Assembly (NCBI GenBank): GCA_951813855.1
Contig: OX638380.1
Location: 3,178,876 to 3,242,875 of the forward strand
Reading direction: 5' to 3'
DNA from: an uncultured Verrucomicrobiae bacterium
Lineage (GTDB): Bacteria > Verrucomicrobiota > Verrucomicrobiia > Limisphaerales > AAA164-E04
DNA: 64,000 nucleotides
Shown here: positions 45,013 through 53,514 of the stretch, piece after piece
How positions within the stretch are numbered: the stretch's first letter is position 1
Layout of the letters: every line of letters begins with the position of its first letter
Made by a program: the position numbers and the translations under genes
The notes under the pieces: model-generated
The model's input: only the letters and a program-made list of their open reading frames with translations
The model's database searches: none
What the model was told of the DNA's origin: nothing

Positions 45013-47898
45013 ATGAATACGAAATATCTCGGAATCCTGATTGGTCTGACTCTGGCTTGCGGAGCGTTCACTTCACGAGGGGGAACGATTCAGGTAACGG
45101 ACGATTCCATTCAGGGCAAGGTGACTTGGTCTGCTGACAACATCTACGTGCTGAACGGTCTGGTCTTTGTCGAGGACGGAGAGACGCTGACGATCGAACC
45201 GGGCACCGTGGTCAAGGGCCAACCCGGGCAAGGAGCCGAATCCAGTGCCTTGGTCGTGGCTCGGGGCGGAAAGATTTTCGCCGAAGGCACGGCGGATCAA
45301 CCGATCATTTTCACGGCCTTGGACGACGACGTGGACGATCCGGAAGATTTCGGGACTAACGATCGGGGACTCTGGGGCGGATTGATCGTCTTGGGACGGT
45401 CGACGCTCAACAGTCCGGCCGCTTCGGGAACTCCTATTACCGACAATATCGAGGGGATCGATATCAACGAACCTCGCGGTATCTTCGGCGGCAACGACGA
45501 AGCCGATGATTCGGGAGTCATTCGTTACGTCTCGATTCGTCACGGCGGCACGCTGATCGGAGCGGACAACGAGATTAATGGCCTGACTTTGGGCGGAGTC
45601 GGCAGCGGCACGACGATCGAGTATGTGGAAGTGTTCGCTAATCAAGACGATGGCGTCGAGTTCTTCGGCGGCACGGTGAACACGAAATATCTGGTCGTCG
45701 CGTACTGCGGGGACGATTCCTTCGATTACGACCAGGGATACCGGGGTAAAGGGCAATTCTGGTTCACGATTCAGAATTCCGATTCGGGCGACGGCGGGGA
45801 GCACGACGGGGATATCGATGACGATACCAAGCAACCTTATTCCCGCCCCGAAATTTACAACGCCACTTTCATCGGCGCCGGAGCGGATTCGGGTACGACC
45901 CGCCGGGCTTTCAATATCAGGGATAACGCCGGAGCGTTGTATTACAACAGCATCTTTACTGATTTCGGCGGACGGGCGATCGACGTGCAAGACGACAGCG
46001 CTGCCCGAGTCGTTTCTGGTGATCTGGATTTTCGCAATAACCTTTGGTGGGCTTTCGGCGCCGGCAGCACTCCCGAGACGATCGCTAATGCCAATGCCTT
46101 GCCGTTGTTCACCGAAGGCTATCGGAAAAATCAAATCGCCGATCCGAAACTCCGGGGCATCAGCCGAACCTTCGACCAGAAGTTGGACCCTCGGCCGGCG
46201 AACGACAGTCCGGCTTTGCAAGGCGTCGTCAGTACGCCGGTGGATCCGTTTTTTTCGCGAGTCTCTTACCAGGGAGCATTCGGCAGCGCCAACTGGGCTT
46301 CGTCTTGGACGGCCTTGGGCGCCGGAGGATACATCACGATGGACGGCATTAGCGGAGAAATCTTGGTTCAGGTGACGGACGATTCCATTAGCGGCACCAC
46401 AACGTGGACCGCTGATCATACCTATGTGCTTAACGGTTTGGTGTTTGTCGAAGCAGGAGAAACGCTGATTATCGAACCGGGCACCGTGATCAAGGGCCAA
46501 CCCGGGCAAGGAGCCGAATCCAGTGCCTTGGTCGTGGCTCGGGACGGAAAGATTCTCGCCGAAGGCACGGCGGATCAACCGATCATTTTCACGGCCTTGG
46601 ACGACGACATGGACGATCCAGAAGATTTCGGGGCTAACGATCGGGGACTCTGGGGCGGATTGATCGTTTTGGGACGGTCGACGCTCAACAGTCCGGCCGC
46701 TTCGGGAACTCCTATCACCGACAATATCGAGGGGATCGATATCAACGAACCTCGCGGTATCTTCGGCGGCAACGACGAAGCCGATGATTCGGGAGTTATT
46801 CGTTATGTTTCGATTCGTCACGGCGGCACGCTGATCGGGTCGGACAACGAGATTAATGGCCTGACCTTGGGCGGAGTCGGCAGTGGCACGACGATCGAGT
46901 ATGTGGAAGTGTTCGCTAATCAAGACGACGGCATCGAGTTCTTCGGCGGTACGGTGAACACGAAATATCTGGTCGTCGCGTATTGTGGGGACGACTCCTT
47001 CGATTACGACCAGGGATACCGGGGCAAAGGGCAATTCTGGTTCACAATTCAGAATTCCGATTCGGGCGACGGCGGGGAGCACGACGGGGATATCGACGAC
47101 GATACCAAGCAACCCTATTCCCGGCCCCTAGTCCTCAATGCCACCTTTATCGGCGCCGGAGCGGATTCGGGCACGACCCGCCGGGCTTTCAATATCAGGG
47201 ATAACGCCGGAGCGCTGTATTACAACAGCATCTTTACCGATTTCGGCGGCCGGGCGATCGACGTGCAGGACGACAGCGCCTCTCGTATCGGAACCGGCGA
47301 TCTGGATTTTCGTAACAATCTTTGGTGGGCTTTCGGCGCCGGCAGCACCCCTCAAGAGATAGCTAACGCCAACGCTTTGCAGTTGTTCACCGAAGGCGAC
47401 CGGAACAATCAACTTGCCGATCCGATGCTGCGAGGCGTCAGCCGCACGTTCGATCAAAAGTTGGATCCCCGGCCGGCGGAGAACAGTCCGGCGTGGGAAG
47501 GAATCGTGAGCGATCTTAACGATCCGTTCTTTGCGCCGGTCGATTTCAAGGGCGCTTTCGGCAACGTCAATTGGGCTTCGTCTTGGACGGCCTTGGGCGA
47601 TGGCGGGTACCTCACCATGGAAGGTAGCGGCGATCCCGCTAACGACATCAAGGGACGACTGATCATGCCGGAAATCATGGCGATCGACGGCGGAGTAGCG
47701 ATCGGGTTCGATACCGAACCCGGGGTGAATTATCAGATTCAAGTGACTCTCGATCTGGTTAATTGGATTGATTTCGGCGCTCCGATTACCGGAATCGGAA
47801 ACCGCGTATCGTTGGAATATCAGTTCGTTCAACTCGGGGCATTGTTGCCGGAAGCAGTTAACGCGGCCTTCGCTCGCATTGTTCCTGCGTCCAACTGA
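45013..47898 (+). CDS. Secreted duplicated beta-helix surface protein
   Basis: 961 residues from an ATG at 45013; the TTG at 45001 would add four. It has a signal peptide (MNTKYLGILIGLTLACGAFT) and two nearly identical blocks of ~426 residues. Each begins VQVTDDSI, has VLNGLVFVE, TIEPGTVVKGQPGQGAESSA and AEGTADQPIIFTALDDD, and ends FGSANWASSWTALG or its variant. The repeats of short strands, and asparagine/aspartate turns such as NDEADDSGVIRYVSIRHGG, fit a right-handed parallel beta-helix. The C-terminal ~85 residues (GVAIGFDTEPGVNYQIQVTL, then DLVNWIDFG) are like the 'YxVxxSxDLxxW' modules common in Verrucomicrobiota exported proteins. It follows a TonB receptor, so a substrate-capture role at the surface is inferred. 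Confidence 0.8.
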   Translation: MNTKYLGILIGLTLACGAFTSRGGTIQVTDDSIQGKVTWSADNIYVLNGLVFVEDGETLTIEPGTVVKGQPGQGAESSALVVARGGKIFAEGTADQPIIFTALDDDVDDPEDFGTNDRGLWGGLIVLGRSTLNSPAASGTPITDNIEGIDINEPRGIFGGNDEADDSGVIRYVSIRHGGTLIGADNEINGLTLGGVGSGTTIEYVEVFANQDDGVEFFGGTVNTKYLVVAYCGDDSFDYDQGYRGKGQFWFTIQNSDSGDGGEHDGDIDDDTKQPYSRPEIYNATFIGAGADSGTTRRAFNIRDNAGALYYNSIFTDFGGRAIDVQDDSAARVVSGDLDFRNNLWWAFGAGSTPETIANANALPLFTEGYRKNQIADPKLRGISRTFDQKLDPRPANDSPALQGVVSTPVDPFFSRVSYQGAFGSANWASSWTALGAGGYITMDGISGEILVQVTDDSISGTTTWTADHTYVLNGLVFVEAGETLIIEPGTVIKGQPGQGAESSALVVARDGKILAEGTADQPIIFTALDDDMDDPEDFGANDRGLWGGLIVLGRSTLNSPAASGTPITDNIEGIDINEPRGIFGGNDEADDSGVIRYVSIRHGGTLIGSDNEINGLTLGGVGSGTTIEYVEVFANQDDGIEFFGGTVNTKYLVVAYCGDDSFDYDQGYRGKGQFWFTIQNSDSGDGGEHDGDIDDDTKQPYSRPLVLNATFIGAGADSGTTRRAFNIRDNAGALYYNSIFTDFGGRAIDVQDDSASRIGTGDLDFRNNLWWAFGAGSTPQEIANANALQLFTEGDRNNQLADPMLRGVSRTFDQKLDPRPAENSPAWEGIVSDLNDPFFAPVDFKGAFGNVNWASSWTALGDGGYLTMEGSGDPANDIKGRLIMPEIMAIDGGVAIGFDTEPGVNYQIQVTLDLVNWIDFGAPITGIGNRVSLEYQFVQLGALLPEAVNAAFARIVPASN
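45091..47627 (+). repeat. Intragenic tandem duplication, two ~1.27-kb units
   Basis: Unit 1 is 45091-46368 and unit 2 about 46369-47627. Long runs are identical at base level, for example around 45231-45300 versus 46510-46579 and 45420-45480 versus 46699-46759, with only scattered third-position and a few coding changes. The copies diverge most near their ends (46100-46370 versus 47380-47627). Confidence 0.9.
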
Positions 47899-47913
47899 TA
47901 CCGAGAGTTTCCC

Positions 47914-47943
47914 AAGCCGCCTTCCCCGCGGGGAGGGCGGCTT
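47914..47943. terminator. Hairpin between convergent genes, possible bidirectional terminator
   Basis: AAGCCGCC (47914-47921) pairs with GGCGGCTT (47936-47943), and the loop itself contains the palindrome CCCCGCGGGG. It is 16 bases after the beta-helix stop and faces the converging type II secretion operon. No T-run follows on either strand, so termination efficiency is uncertain. Confidence 0.5.
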
Positions 47944-48120
47944 GAGGAGACTGCGAAGGGTGCCGTCATTCGATTCGCGCGAGAGCCTTGGGTCGTATTA
48001 AGGCCGGGAGGAAGTTCGGTTGTCGGCGGTTAATCACGAGAGCGGCCTGGTTTATCCGCTGATTCGGAATCGAGTCGCCGGGGAAAAACCCGGCTGGGGC
48101 GCTCGCCGGTTGCTCCGGTT

Positions 48121-49191
48121 TCAGACCGGATGGAAGTTGATGACTTGAACCCGAAAGGCGCCGAATCGAACCACTTGGGCTCGGTATACCTTGGCATAAT
48201 CTCCGAAACGTGTGGTGATGGTAACCTCGAAGTAGCGGCTTCGGGTGCTGAGCAGCCGATCCAACTGCAAGATAGTTTGATTTTCGGAACTCAGACCGAT
48301 CAGCGAAAAGCAATCTTGGATCTGCGCAAAGGGTTGATCGTCCAAGGTGCCGTCGATTCCGTCCAATCCTCTGCGGTGCCGCAATAATTCGTCGACTTGG
48401 CTCGGATCCAAACCGGGGATCAATCTGAGCACGTTCGGCGAAGCCGTGTTGATGTTCACTTTCGGGCCGCCGATGGTGGTGAAGATGTCGCGCAGTCCGG
48501 TAGCGTCGGGATTCCAGCTCCGGTTGCCGGGCGCCGCCGGGCCGAAGCCTCCCGACCCGTAATAGAGTCGGGGACTGACGCCTTTGATCAGCAATAGTTC
48601 GGAGATATCGTCCAACGGTCCGTTTTTGATCAAATACGGAGCGAACGGAGGATTGGGTTCGTTCAGATAGTAGTCCCCTTCGGCGCCGCCGCTGGTGAGT
48701 TCGTCGTTTTTATCCATCCAGTCCGTGGCCGACGCGACGATGACTTCGCTGGTGAACGGATCGACGCCCATAATGACCAGGACATGACTGATAAAAGGTG
48801 CGTCGACGATATTGAGGTTGAATTTGCGATCCAGGTCTTCGATGGCGAGGTCGAAACTGCCTTCGCCTAAAACGACGTTATGCATCGGGATCATCGCCAA
48901 CACTTCGTTGGTTCCCAATGGGCCTCCCGCCCACTTCTGATTGAGCGCGTCGTATCCTGCCGAGGTGGGAACTTGCGCGGATTCGCTCAGGATGAAGCGG
49001 GCCAGTTCCAGTCCGCTCCGCCCCAGCCATTCCATCTCGGGGTCGCGGGTCGTGTTGGCGGCCAATTGCATTTCGACTTTCATCGAAAAGGCGAAACTGG
49101 CGGCCAGGACACCAAAGAGCAAGATCATCAACATCGCCATGATCAAGGCGATGCCGCGAAGTCGCTTAGGTTCCGTTCGTCTCAGCCTCAT
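48121..49191 (-). CDS. gspK: Type II secretion pseudopilin GspK
   Basis: 356 residues. It starts MRLRRTEPKRLRGIALIMAM, with the prepilin-like cleavage region (RG/IALIMAMLMILLFGVLAASF). The large periplasmic GspK domain includes LEDLDRKFNLNIVDAP in sense (AIEDLDRKFNLNIVD), helix-hairpin-helix-like segments (LDDISELLLIKGV) and PKVNINTASPNVLRLIPGLD. GspK caps the pseudopilus with GspI and GspJ. It is the last gene of the operon, 7 bases after gspJ. Confidence 0.9.
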   Translation of the reverse strand: MRLRRTEPKRLRGIALIMAMLMILLFGVLAASFAFSMKVEMQLAANTTRDPEMEWLGRSGLELARFILSESAQVPTSAGYDALNQKWAGGPLGTNEVLAMIPMHNVVLGEGSFDLAIEDLDRKFNLNIVDAPFISHVLVIMGVDPFTSEVIVASATDWMDKNDELTSGGAEGDYYLNEPNPPFAPYLIKNGPLDDISELLLIKGVSPRLYYGSGGFGPAAPGNRSWNPDATGLRDIFTTIGGPKVNINTASPNVLRLIPGLDPSQVDELLRHRRGLDGIDGTLDDQPFAQIQDCFSLIGLSSENQTILQLDRLLSTRSRYFEVTITTRFGDYAKVYRAQVVRFGAFRVQVINFHPV

Positions 49192-49198
49192 GACCGTT

Positions 49199-49924
49199 TC
49201 ATTGGCCGGATCTCGGTTGCAGATTCCGGGGCAGGGCTGGAGTCTGCCAGCGGGTTTCGACAGTGGAAACGGGGACGTGCACGACGCGATTGATCTCCCG
49301 GAGATTCGCTTGGCGATTGGCGTTCCGGTCCCGTGCCGGCGGGCGGGTCGCGATCGAATAATGAATCATTCTCGGAAATTGGTTGGTGTAAATCCATTCC
49401 GGCGCCCAGTCCTGAAGGTTATCGTCCCAGAATTGCAACTGGAACCTCTCGACGTTTTCCAACAGCACCAAAGGATAGGCCTCTTCGCGGCCTTCAAGCG
49501 GCCCCAGAATGGGATTCTGCCTCATGACCAATTGCTGGAGGTCGTTAGTGCTTTCGATGGTAAAGGCCACTCGTCGAATCGGCTGGTCGTGGAATAAACC
49601 GCTTCCCGGAAAACCTTCTGACAACCGGCTAACCAGAGAGAACGAAGCGAAATCCGGATCGCTCATGGTGTCGCAGAAAAAAGAGTAGAGGGCCAAGTTG
49701 GCTTCGTAGATCGTCGCCGATTTAAAAGTTTCGTCGATAGCCCGGATGGCCGTGCGGATTTTATGGGCCTCGATAGCGGCGGTCAGGCCGGTTTGCGAAC
49801 TGCGCAAAATCGCGGTCCAGGTGGCATACATGGCGATGATCAGGCCGGTGAAGATCGTGATCGCCAGCATCAGTTCCAGCAGCGTGAAGGCCGGAGTTTT
49901 CTTGGGGGAGCGGCGCCGGTTCAT
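49199..49924 (-). CDS. gspJ: Type II secretion pseudopilin GspJ-like
   Basis: 241 residues from an ATG at 49924 (MNRRRSPKKTPAFTLLELML). The type IV prepilin motif is AFTLLELMLAITIFTGLIIA with cleavage before the Phe and the conserved Glu5. The C-terminal domain has LLENVERFQLQFWDDNLQDW, which matches the GspJ beta-sheet region. It forms the pseudopilus tip with GspI and GspK. It starts 5 bases after gspI. The J assignment is from order and length; GspG-like is excluded by the absence of the calcium-site motif. Confidence 0.82.
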   Translation of the reverse strand: MNRRRSPKKTPAFTLLELMLAITIFTGLIIAMYATWTAILRSSQTGLTAAIEAHKIRTAIRAIDETFKSATIYEANLALYSFFCDTMSDPDFASFSLVSRLSEGFPGSGLFHDQPIRRVAFTIESTNDLQQLVMRQNPILGPLEGREEAYPLVLLENVERFQLQFWDDNLQDWAPEWIYTNQFPRMIHYSIATRPPARDRNANRQANLREINRVVHVPVSTVETRWQTPALPRNLQPRSGQ

Positions 49925-49929
49925 CGGGA

Positions 49930-50367
49930 TTAATTCCGGCCGCCCCGGACGGGGCGCCACAACAACAGGCTATTATGGGATTCTTTCGCGCGGCCCTCTT
50001 GTTGCCAGCGGACGACGTAGTTGACCCGGAACATGCCGTTGGTCGCGAAGGGAAGCACTTCGCCCTCGCAGGTAAACCCTTCGCGTCGCTGGTTTTGGTA
50101 TTCGCCGTTGGCCAGTTGTTCGAAGGCCATCTTGATCTCGGGAGGCAACGGGCCTTCGAAGAGTTGGTTGGTCATGGTGATCAACGAGGGCAGCAACCCG
50201 GTGTCGATATCCAGGGATTGCAAGGTTTTCGCCGCCTTCAGTTGCGAGGTCGTCAATTGCAGGATGAAAAAAACGGCGGTGAAAAAGATGCCGATCGCAA
50301 AGATGACTTCCAGCAAGGTGAAGGCGAGGCGAGTCCGCCGGCGCGGAAGGTCCGGGAGCGGTTTCAT
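49930..50367 (-). CDS. gspI: Type II secretion pseudopilin GspI-like
   Basis: 145 residues from an ATG at 50367 (MKPLPDLPRRRTRLAFTLLE). The prepilin motif is AFTLLEVIFAIGIFFTAVFF with Glu5. The length and a short C-terminal sheet (FRVNYVVRWQQEGR) fit GspI. The ATG overlaps the previous stop as ATGA. A longer open frame upstream is antisense-type noise from gspH and is not used. Confidence 0.8.
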   Translation of the reverse strand: MKPLPDLPRRRTRLAFTLLEVIFAIGIFFTAVFFILQLTTSQLKAAKTLQSLDIDTGLLPSLITMTNQLFEGPLPPEIKMAFEQLANGEYQNQRREGFTCEGEVLPFATNGMFRVNYVVRWQQEGRAKESHNSLLLWRPVRGGRN

Positions 50368-50969
50368 TGGAGATCCTTCGGGTCTTGGGATCGGGCGATA
50401 GCGGTGAGCGGGTTGAGGGAAATCAGTCTTCTTACGTCGCCTTCGTTGTCGGGAAGCAGCAGGACGACGGAGCATTCGTCGCTGGTGCCGTTGGGGTGGA
50501 AGCGGATAATGCCTTCGGGATATTCCATCTGATCGATAAAATTCACGCTGAACAGTTCCAGGGCGATGTCCTCGGGGATGGTCCGTTCGAATTGCGCCAT
50601 TCGGTCGGTTTTCGATCTGGCTTTGGGGGGATTGCCGGAGGGATCGGCGGCCGGCGGATCGATGGGCGGCGCTTCGGCGTCGCCGAATTGGCGCCGCAGG
50701 AGGATGGGCGCGGAATTTTTGCGGATCGACATGCGGCCGTCTTCGGCCTGGATAACGAGTTCCGTGGACGAGCCGGTCAAGATCGCGAGCGCTCGCGCCT
50801 GGTTGCACCCCTCCATGAAGTCGGTGACCGCCTTGTCCATGCCTTCCTTTTCCAGCGCCCGCGCTACGTTCGGCAAGGCGATACGCAGCACTAGCAGGGA
50901 CAGGGCGACGACGATCATCAATTCGATGAGCGTAAAGCCGTTAGCTCGGACAGTCCGGGGCGGGTTCAT
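50364..50969 (-). CDS. gspH: Type II secretion pseudopilin GspH-like
   Basis: 201 residues from an ATG at 50969 (MNPPRTVRANGFTLIELMIV). The prepilin motif is GFTLIELMIVVALSLLVLRI. The rest has ARALAILTGSSTELVIQAED, typical of GspH, and a Pro/Ala-rich insert (PPIDPPAADPSGNPPKA). It overlaps gspF (ATGA, 50966-50969) and gspI (ATGA). No separate major pseudopilin gspG, nor gspD or gspE, is in the window; they must be elsewhere. Confidence 0.82.
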   Translation of the reverse strand: MNPPRTVRANGFTLIELMIVVALSLLVLRIALPNVARALEKEGMDKAVTDFMEGCNQARALAILTGSSTELVIQAEDGRMSIRKNSAPILLRRQFGDAEAPPIDPPAADPSGNPPKARSKTDRMAQFERTIPEDIALELFSVNFIDQMEYPEGIIRFHPNGTSDECSVVLLLPDNEGDVRRLISLNPLTAIARSQDPKDLQ

Positions 50970-52237
50970 CGGCCGATGGAAGAAGTGATCTGGAACATGG
51001 CCGAGAGAATGCTGAACAGCAAGCCGCCGACCCCGATAGCCATCAGGATGATCATGGCCGGTTCGAGGAGGTTGGTCATGACCCGCAAAGCGACCGTCAA
51101 TTCGTTTTCGTAAGTTTCGGCGACGCTTTGCAGCGAGCCCGGGACATCGCCGGTTTCTTCGCCGATTTGAATGAGGTCGATCATCAATTGCGGGAAGAGC
51201 CGGCTCCGGGCCAGCGGTTGTGCGAGGGTCTTGCCGTCGGTCACTCCTTCGCGAGTCTGCTTGATCGCCTTTTTGATGATGACGTTGGGCATGATCTTTT
51301 CGGTGATCTGCAAGGCGGTCAGCACCGGCACCCCGTTGTGCAAGAGCGTGGAAAGGGTGCGCGCGAATTGGCCGAATAGGTTGAGTTGGATCACGTTGCC
51401 CAGCACGGGCAGGGAAATCTTCCAGCGATCGAGGTATTGCCGGCCGAATTCGGTAGCGGAGAACCGGCGGTAGAAAATCGTCAGGAGGATGGGAATAAAC
51501 GGAAACACCAGCCACCAGTTGGCGAAAAAATTGCTGACGTTGATCAGGATCTGAGTCGATTGGGGCAGCGGCACGTCCATCTCCTCGAAGATACTCGTGA
51601 ACCTGGGGAGAATCACGGTCATGAACAGGATGATGATGGCGACGCCCACGCCTGCGACGACGGACGGATAGGTGAGCGCGGAAATAAATTTCTGCCGCAC
51701 CTCGGCGAAAAGTTTGAAGTGAGCGGCCAGCCGGTGGAGGACTTCTTCCAGCGCCCCGCTTTGTTCTCCGGCCTTGATCATGTTGACGTACAGGTCGGAA
51801 AAGATGCGGGATTGCTTCGCCATCGCCTCCGACAGGCTTTTGCCTTCCATCACGTCTTGGCGCAACTGTTGGCTGATTTCTTGTTCGATGCCCTTGGATT
51901 TCAAGTGCCCCATACTGTTGAGGGCGAGGGTCAAGGGCATGCCGGAGTGGATCAGATTGGCCAGTTGTTGCGTCCAGGTGGCCAGTTCCTGCAATTTCGG
52001 TTTGCGTTGGCGGTTGAGGATGCTTCGTAAAAAGGTGGGCAAGGCACTCGAGAGGTCGCCGCTCCCTTTTTTGGCGGCTCCGGTTCCCTGGTTGCCGCCC
52101 TTGACGGCTTCGAGACTGATCGGCAGGAGTCCGGAACGTTCGATCTGAATCAGCGCGGCCCCCCGGTCGTCGACGTCGAGCACGCCTTTGACCACGTCTC
52201 CGGAAGGTCTTCGGGCCTTGTATGAGAATTGTGCCAT
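50966..52237 (-). CDS. gspF: Type II secretion inner-membrane protein GspF
   Basis: 423 residues with two T2SF domains. The first (residues ~85-205) has ATWTQQLANLIHSGMPLTLA and MIKAGEQSGALEEVLHRLAA. The second (residues ~285-405) has QFARTLSTLLHNGVPVLTAL and LIQIGEETGDVPGSLQSVAE. Three transmembrane helices: VVAGVGVAIIILFMTVILP, a second near LVFPFIPILLTIFY and a third near MIILMAIGVGGLLFSIL. GspF anchors the assembly ATPase GspE. It is the intact copy of a tandem pair; the other copy is directly upstream (6-base gap), and gspH follows with ATGA overlap. Confidence 0.93.
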   Translation of the reverse strand: MAQFSYKARRPSGDVVKGVLDVDDRGAALIQIERSGLLPISLEAVKGGNQGTGAAKKGSGDLSSALPTFLRSILNRQRKPKLQELATWTQQLANLIHSGMPLTLALNSMGHLKSKGIEQEISQQLRQDVMEGKSLSEAMAKQSRIFSDLYVNMIKAGEQSGALEEVLHRLAAHFKLFAEVRQKFISALTYPSVVAGVGVAIIILFMTVILPRFTSIFEEMDVPLPQSTQILINVSNFFANWWLVFPFIPILLTIFYRRFSATEFGRQYLDRWKISLPVLGNVIQLNLFGQFARTLSTLLHNGVPVLTALQITEKIMPNVIIKKAIKQTREGVTDGKTLAQPLARSRLFPQLMIDLIQIGEETGDVPGSLQSVAETYENELTVALRVMTNLLEPAMIILMAIGVGGLLFSILSAMFQITSSIGR

Positions 52238-53480
52238 CTTAGCCTAAGTGATCTGCAACATGGCCCAGAGAATGCTCAACACCAAGCCGAGGAGCCCGAT
52301 AGCCACCAAGATGATCATGGCCGGTACCATGAAGTTGGTCATGACCCGCAAAGCGACCGTCAACTCGTTTTCGTAAGTTTCGGCGACGCGTTGCAGAGAG
52401 CCCGGGATATCGCCGGTTTTTTCGCCGATTTGAATGTGGTCGATCATCAATTGCGGGAAGAACCGGCTCCGGGCCAGCGGTTGTGCGAGGGTCTTGCCGT
52501 CGGTCACTCCTTCGCGAGTCTGCTTGATCGCCTTTTTGACGATGACGTTGGGCATAATCTTTTCGGTGATCTGCAAGGCGGTCAGCAACGGCACCCCGCT
52601 GTGCAAGAGCGTGGAGAGGGTGCGCGCGAATTGGCCGAATAGATTGAGTTGGATCACGTTGCCCAGCAAGGGCAGGGAAATCTTCCGGCGATCGAGGTAT
52701 TGCCGACCGAATTCGGTAGCGGAGAATCGGCAATAGAAAATCGTCAGGAGGAGGGGAATTAACGGAAACACCAGCCACCAGTTGACGATAAATTTGCTGA
52801 CGTTAATCAGGATCTGAGTCGATTGGGGAAGCGTCACGGCAAGCTCCCCTATGACATTCGTGAACTTGGGGAGAATCACGGTCATGGACAGGATGATGAT
52901 GGCGACGCCCACGCCTGCGACGACGGCCGAATAGGTGAGCGCGGAAATAAATTTCTGCCGCACCTCGGCGAAAAGTTTGAAGTGAGCGGCCAGCCGGTGG
53001 AGGACTTTTTCCAGCGCACCTCTTTGTTCTCCGGCCTTGATCATGGTGACGTACAGGTCGGAGAAGATGCGGGATTGCTTTGCCATCGCCTCCGACAGGC
53101 TTTTGCCTTCCGTCACGTCTTGGCGCAATTGTCGGCTGACTTCTTGTTCGATGCCCTTGGATTTCAAGTGCCCCATACTGTCGAGGGCGAGGGTCAAGGG
53201 CTTGCCGGAGTGGATCAGATTGGCCAGTTGTTGCGTCCAGGTGGCCAGTTCCTGCAATTTCGGTTTGCGTTGGCAGTTGAGGATGCTTCGTAAAAAGGTG
53301 GGCAAGGCACTCGAGAGGTCGCCGCTTCCTTTTTTGGCGGCTTTGAGACTGATCGGCTGGAGTCCGGAACGTTCGATCTGAATCAGCGCGGCCCCCCGGT
53401 CGTCGACGTCGAGCACGCCTTTGACCACGTCTCCGGAAGGTCTTCGGGCCTTGTATGAGAATTGTGCCATCTTAGCCTGT
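50994..53480 (-). repeat. Tandem direct duplication of gspF (~1.24-kb unit)
   Basis: Unit A ends near the start region at 52247 and unit B near 53480. Both begin with the same bases around the ATG (ATTGTGCCATCTTAGCCT on the plus strand at 52229 and 53459), which places the duplication joint just upstream of each start codon. Similarity continues through almost the whole gene. Confidence 0.85.
52244..53470 (-). CDS. Second GspF copy, diverging or decaying
   Basis: 408 residues, clearly a copy of the adjacent gspF, with long stretches identical in protein and DNA. Differences: loss of ~10 residues in the linker (SLKAAKKGSG against SLEAVKGGNQGTGAAKKGSG), a stop that removes the last five residues (ends MLQIT), and non-conservative changes at otherwise conserved sites: GELAVTLPQST for EEMDVPLPQST, MIKAGEQRGALEKVL for GEQSGALEEVL, IQIGEKTGDIPG for GEETGDVPG. 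The changed Glu and Ser positions are family-conserved, so relaxed constraint or a changed role is likely. It is first in the operon, 44 bases after larE's stop. Confidence 0.88.
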   Translation of the reverse strand: MAQFSYKARRPSGDVVKGVLDVDDRGAALIQIERSGLQPISLKAAKKGSGDLSSALPTFLRSILNCQRKPKLQELATWTQQLANLIHSGKPLTLALDSMGHLKSKGIEQEVSRQLRQDVTEGKSLSEAMAKQSRIFSDLYVTMIKAGEQRGALEKVLHRLAAHFKLFAEVRQKFISALTYSAVVAGVGVAIIILSMTVILPKFTNVIGELAVTLPQSTQILINVSKFIVNWWLVFPLIPLLLTIFYCRFSATEFGRQYLDRRKISLPLLGNVIQLNLFGQFARTLSTLLHSGVPLLTALQITEKIMPNVIVKKAIKQTREGVTDGKTLAQPLARSRFFPQLMIDHIQIGEKTGDIPGSLQRVAETYENELTVALRVMTNFMVPAMIILVAIGLLGLVLSILWAMLQIT

Positions 53481-53514
53481 CAGTCTAGGAACATCGCCGG
53501 GCGGAAAAAGTTGC

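Noticed and set aside
45073..47112. 679-codon open frame on the minus strand
   Set aside because: Antisense to the beta-helix gene and itself repeated only because that gene is duplicated; no signal peptide or domain.
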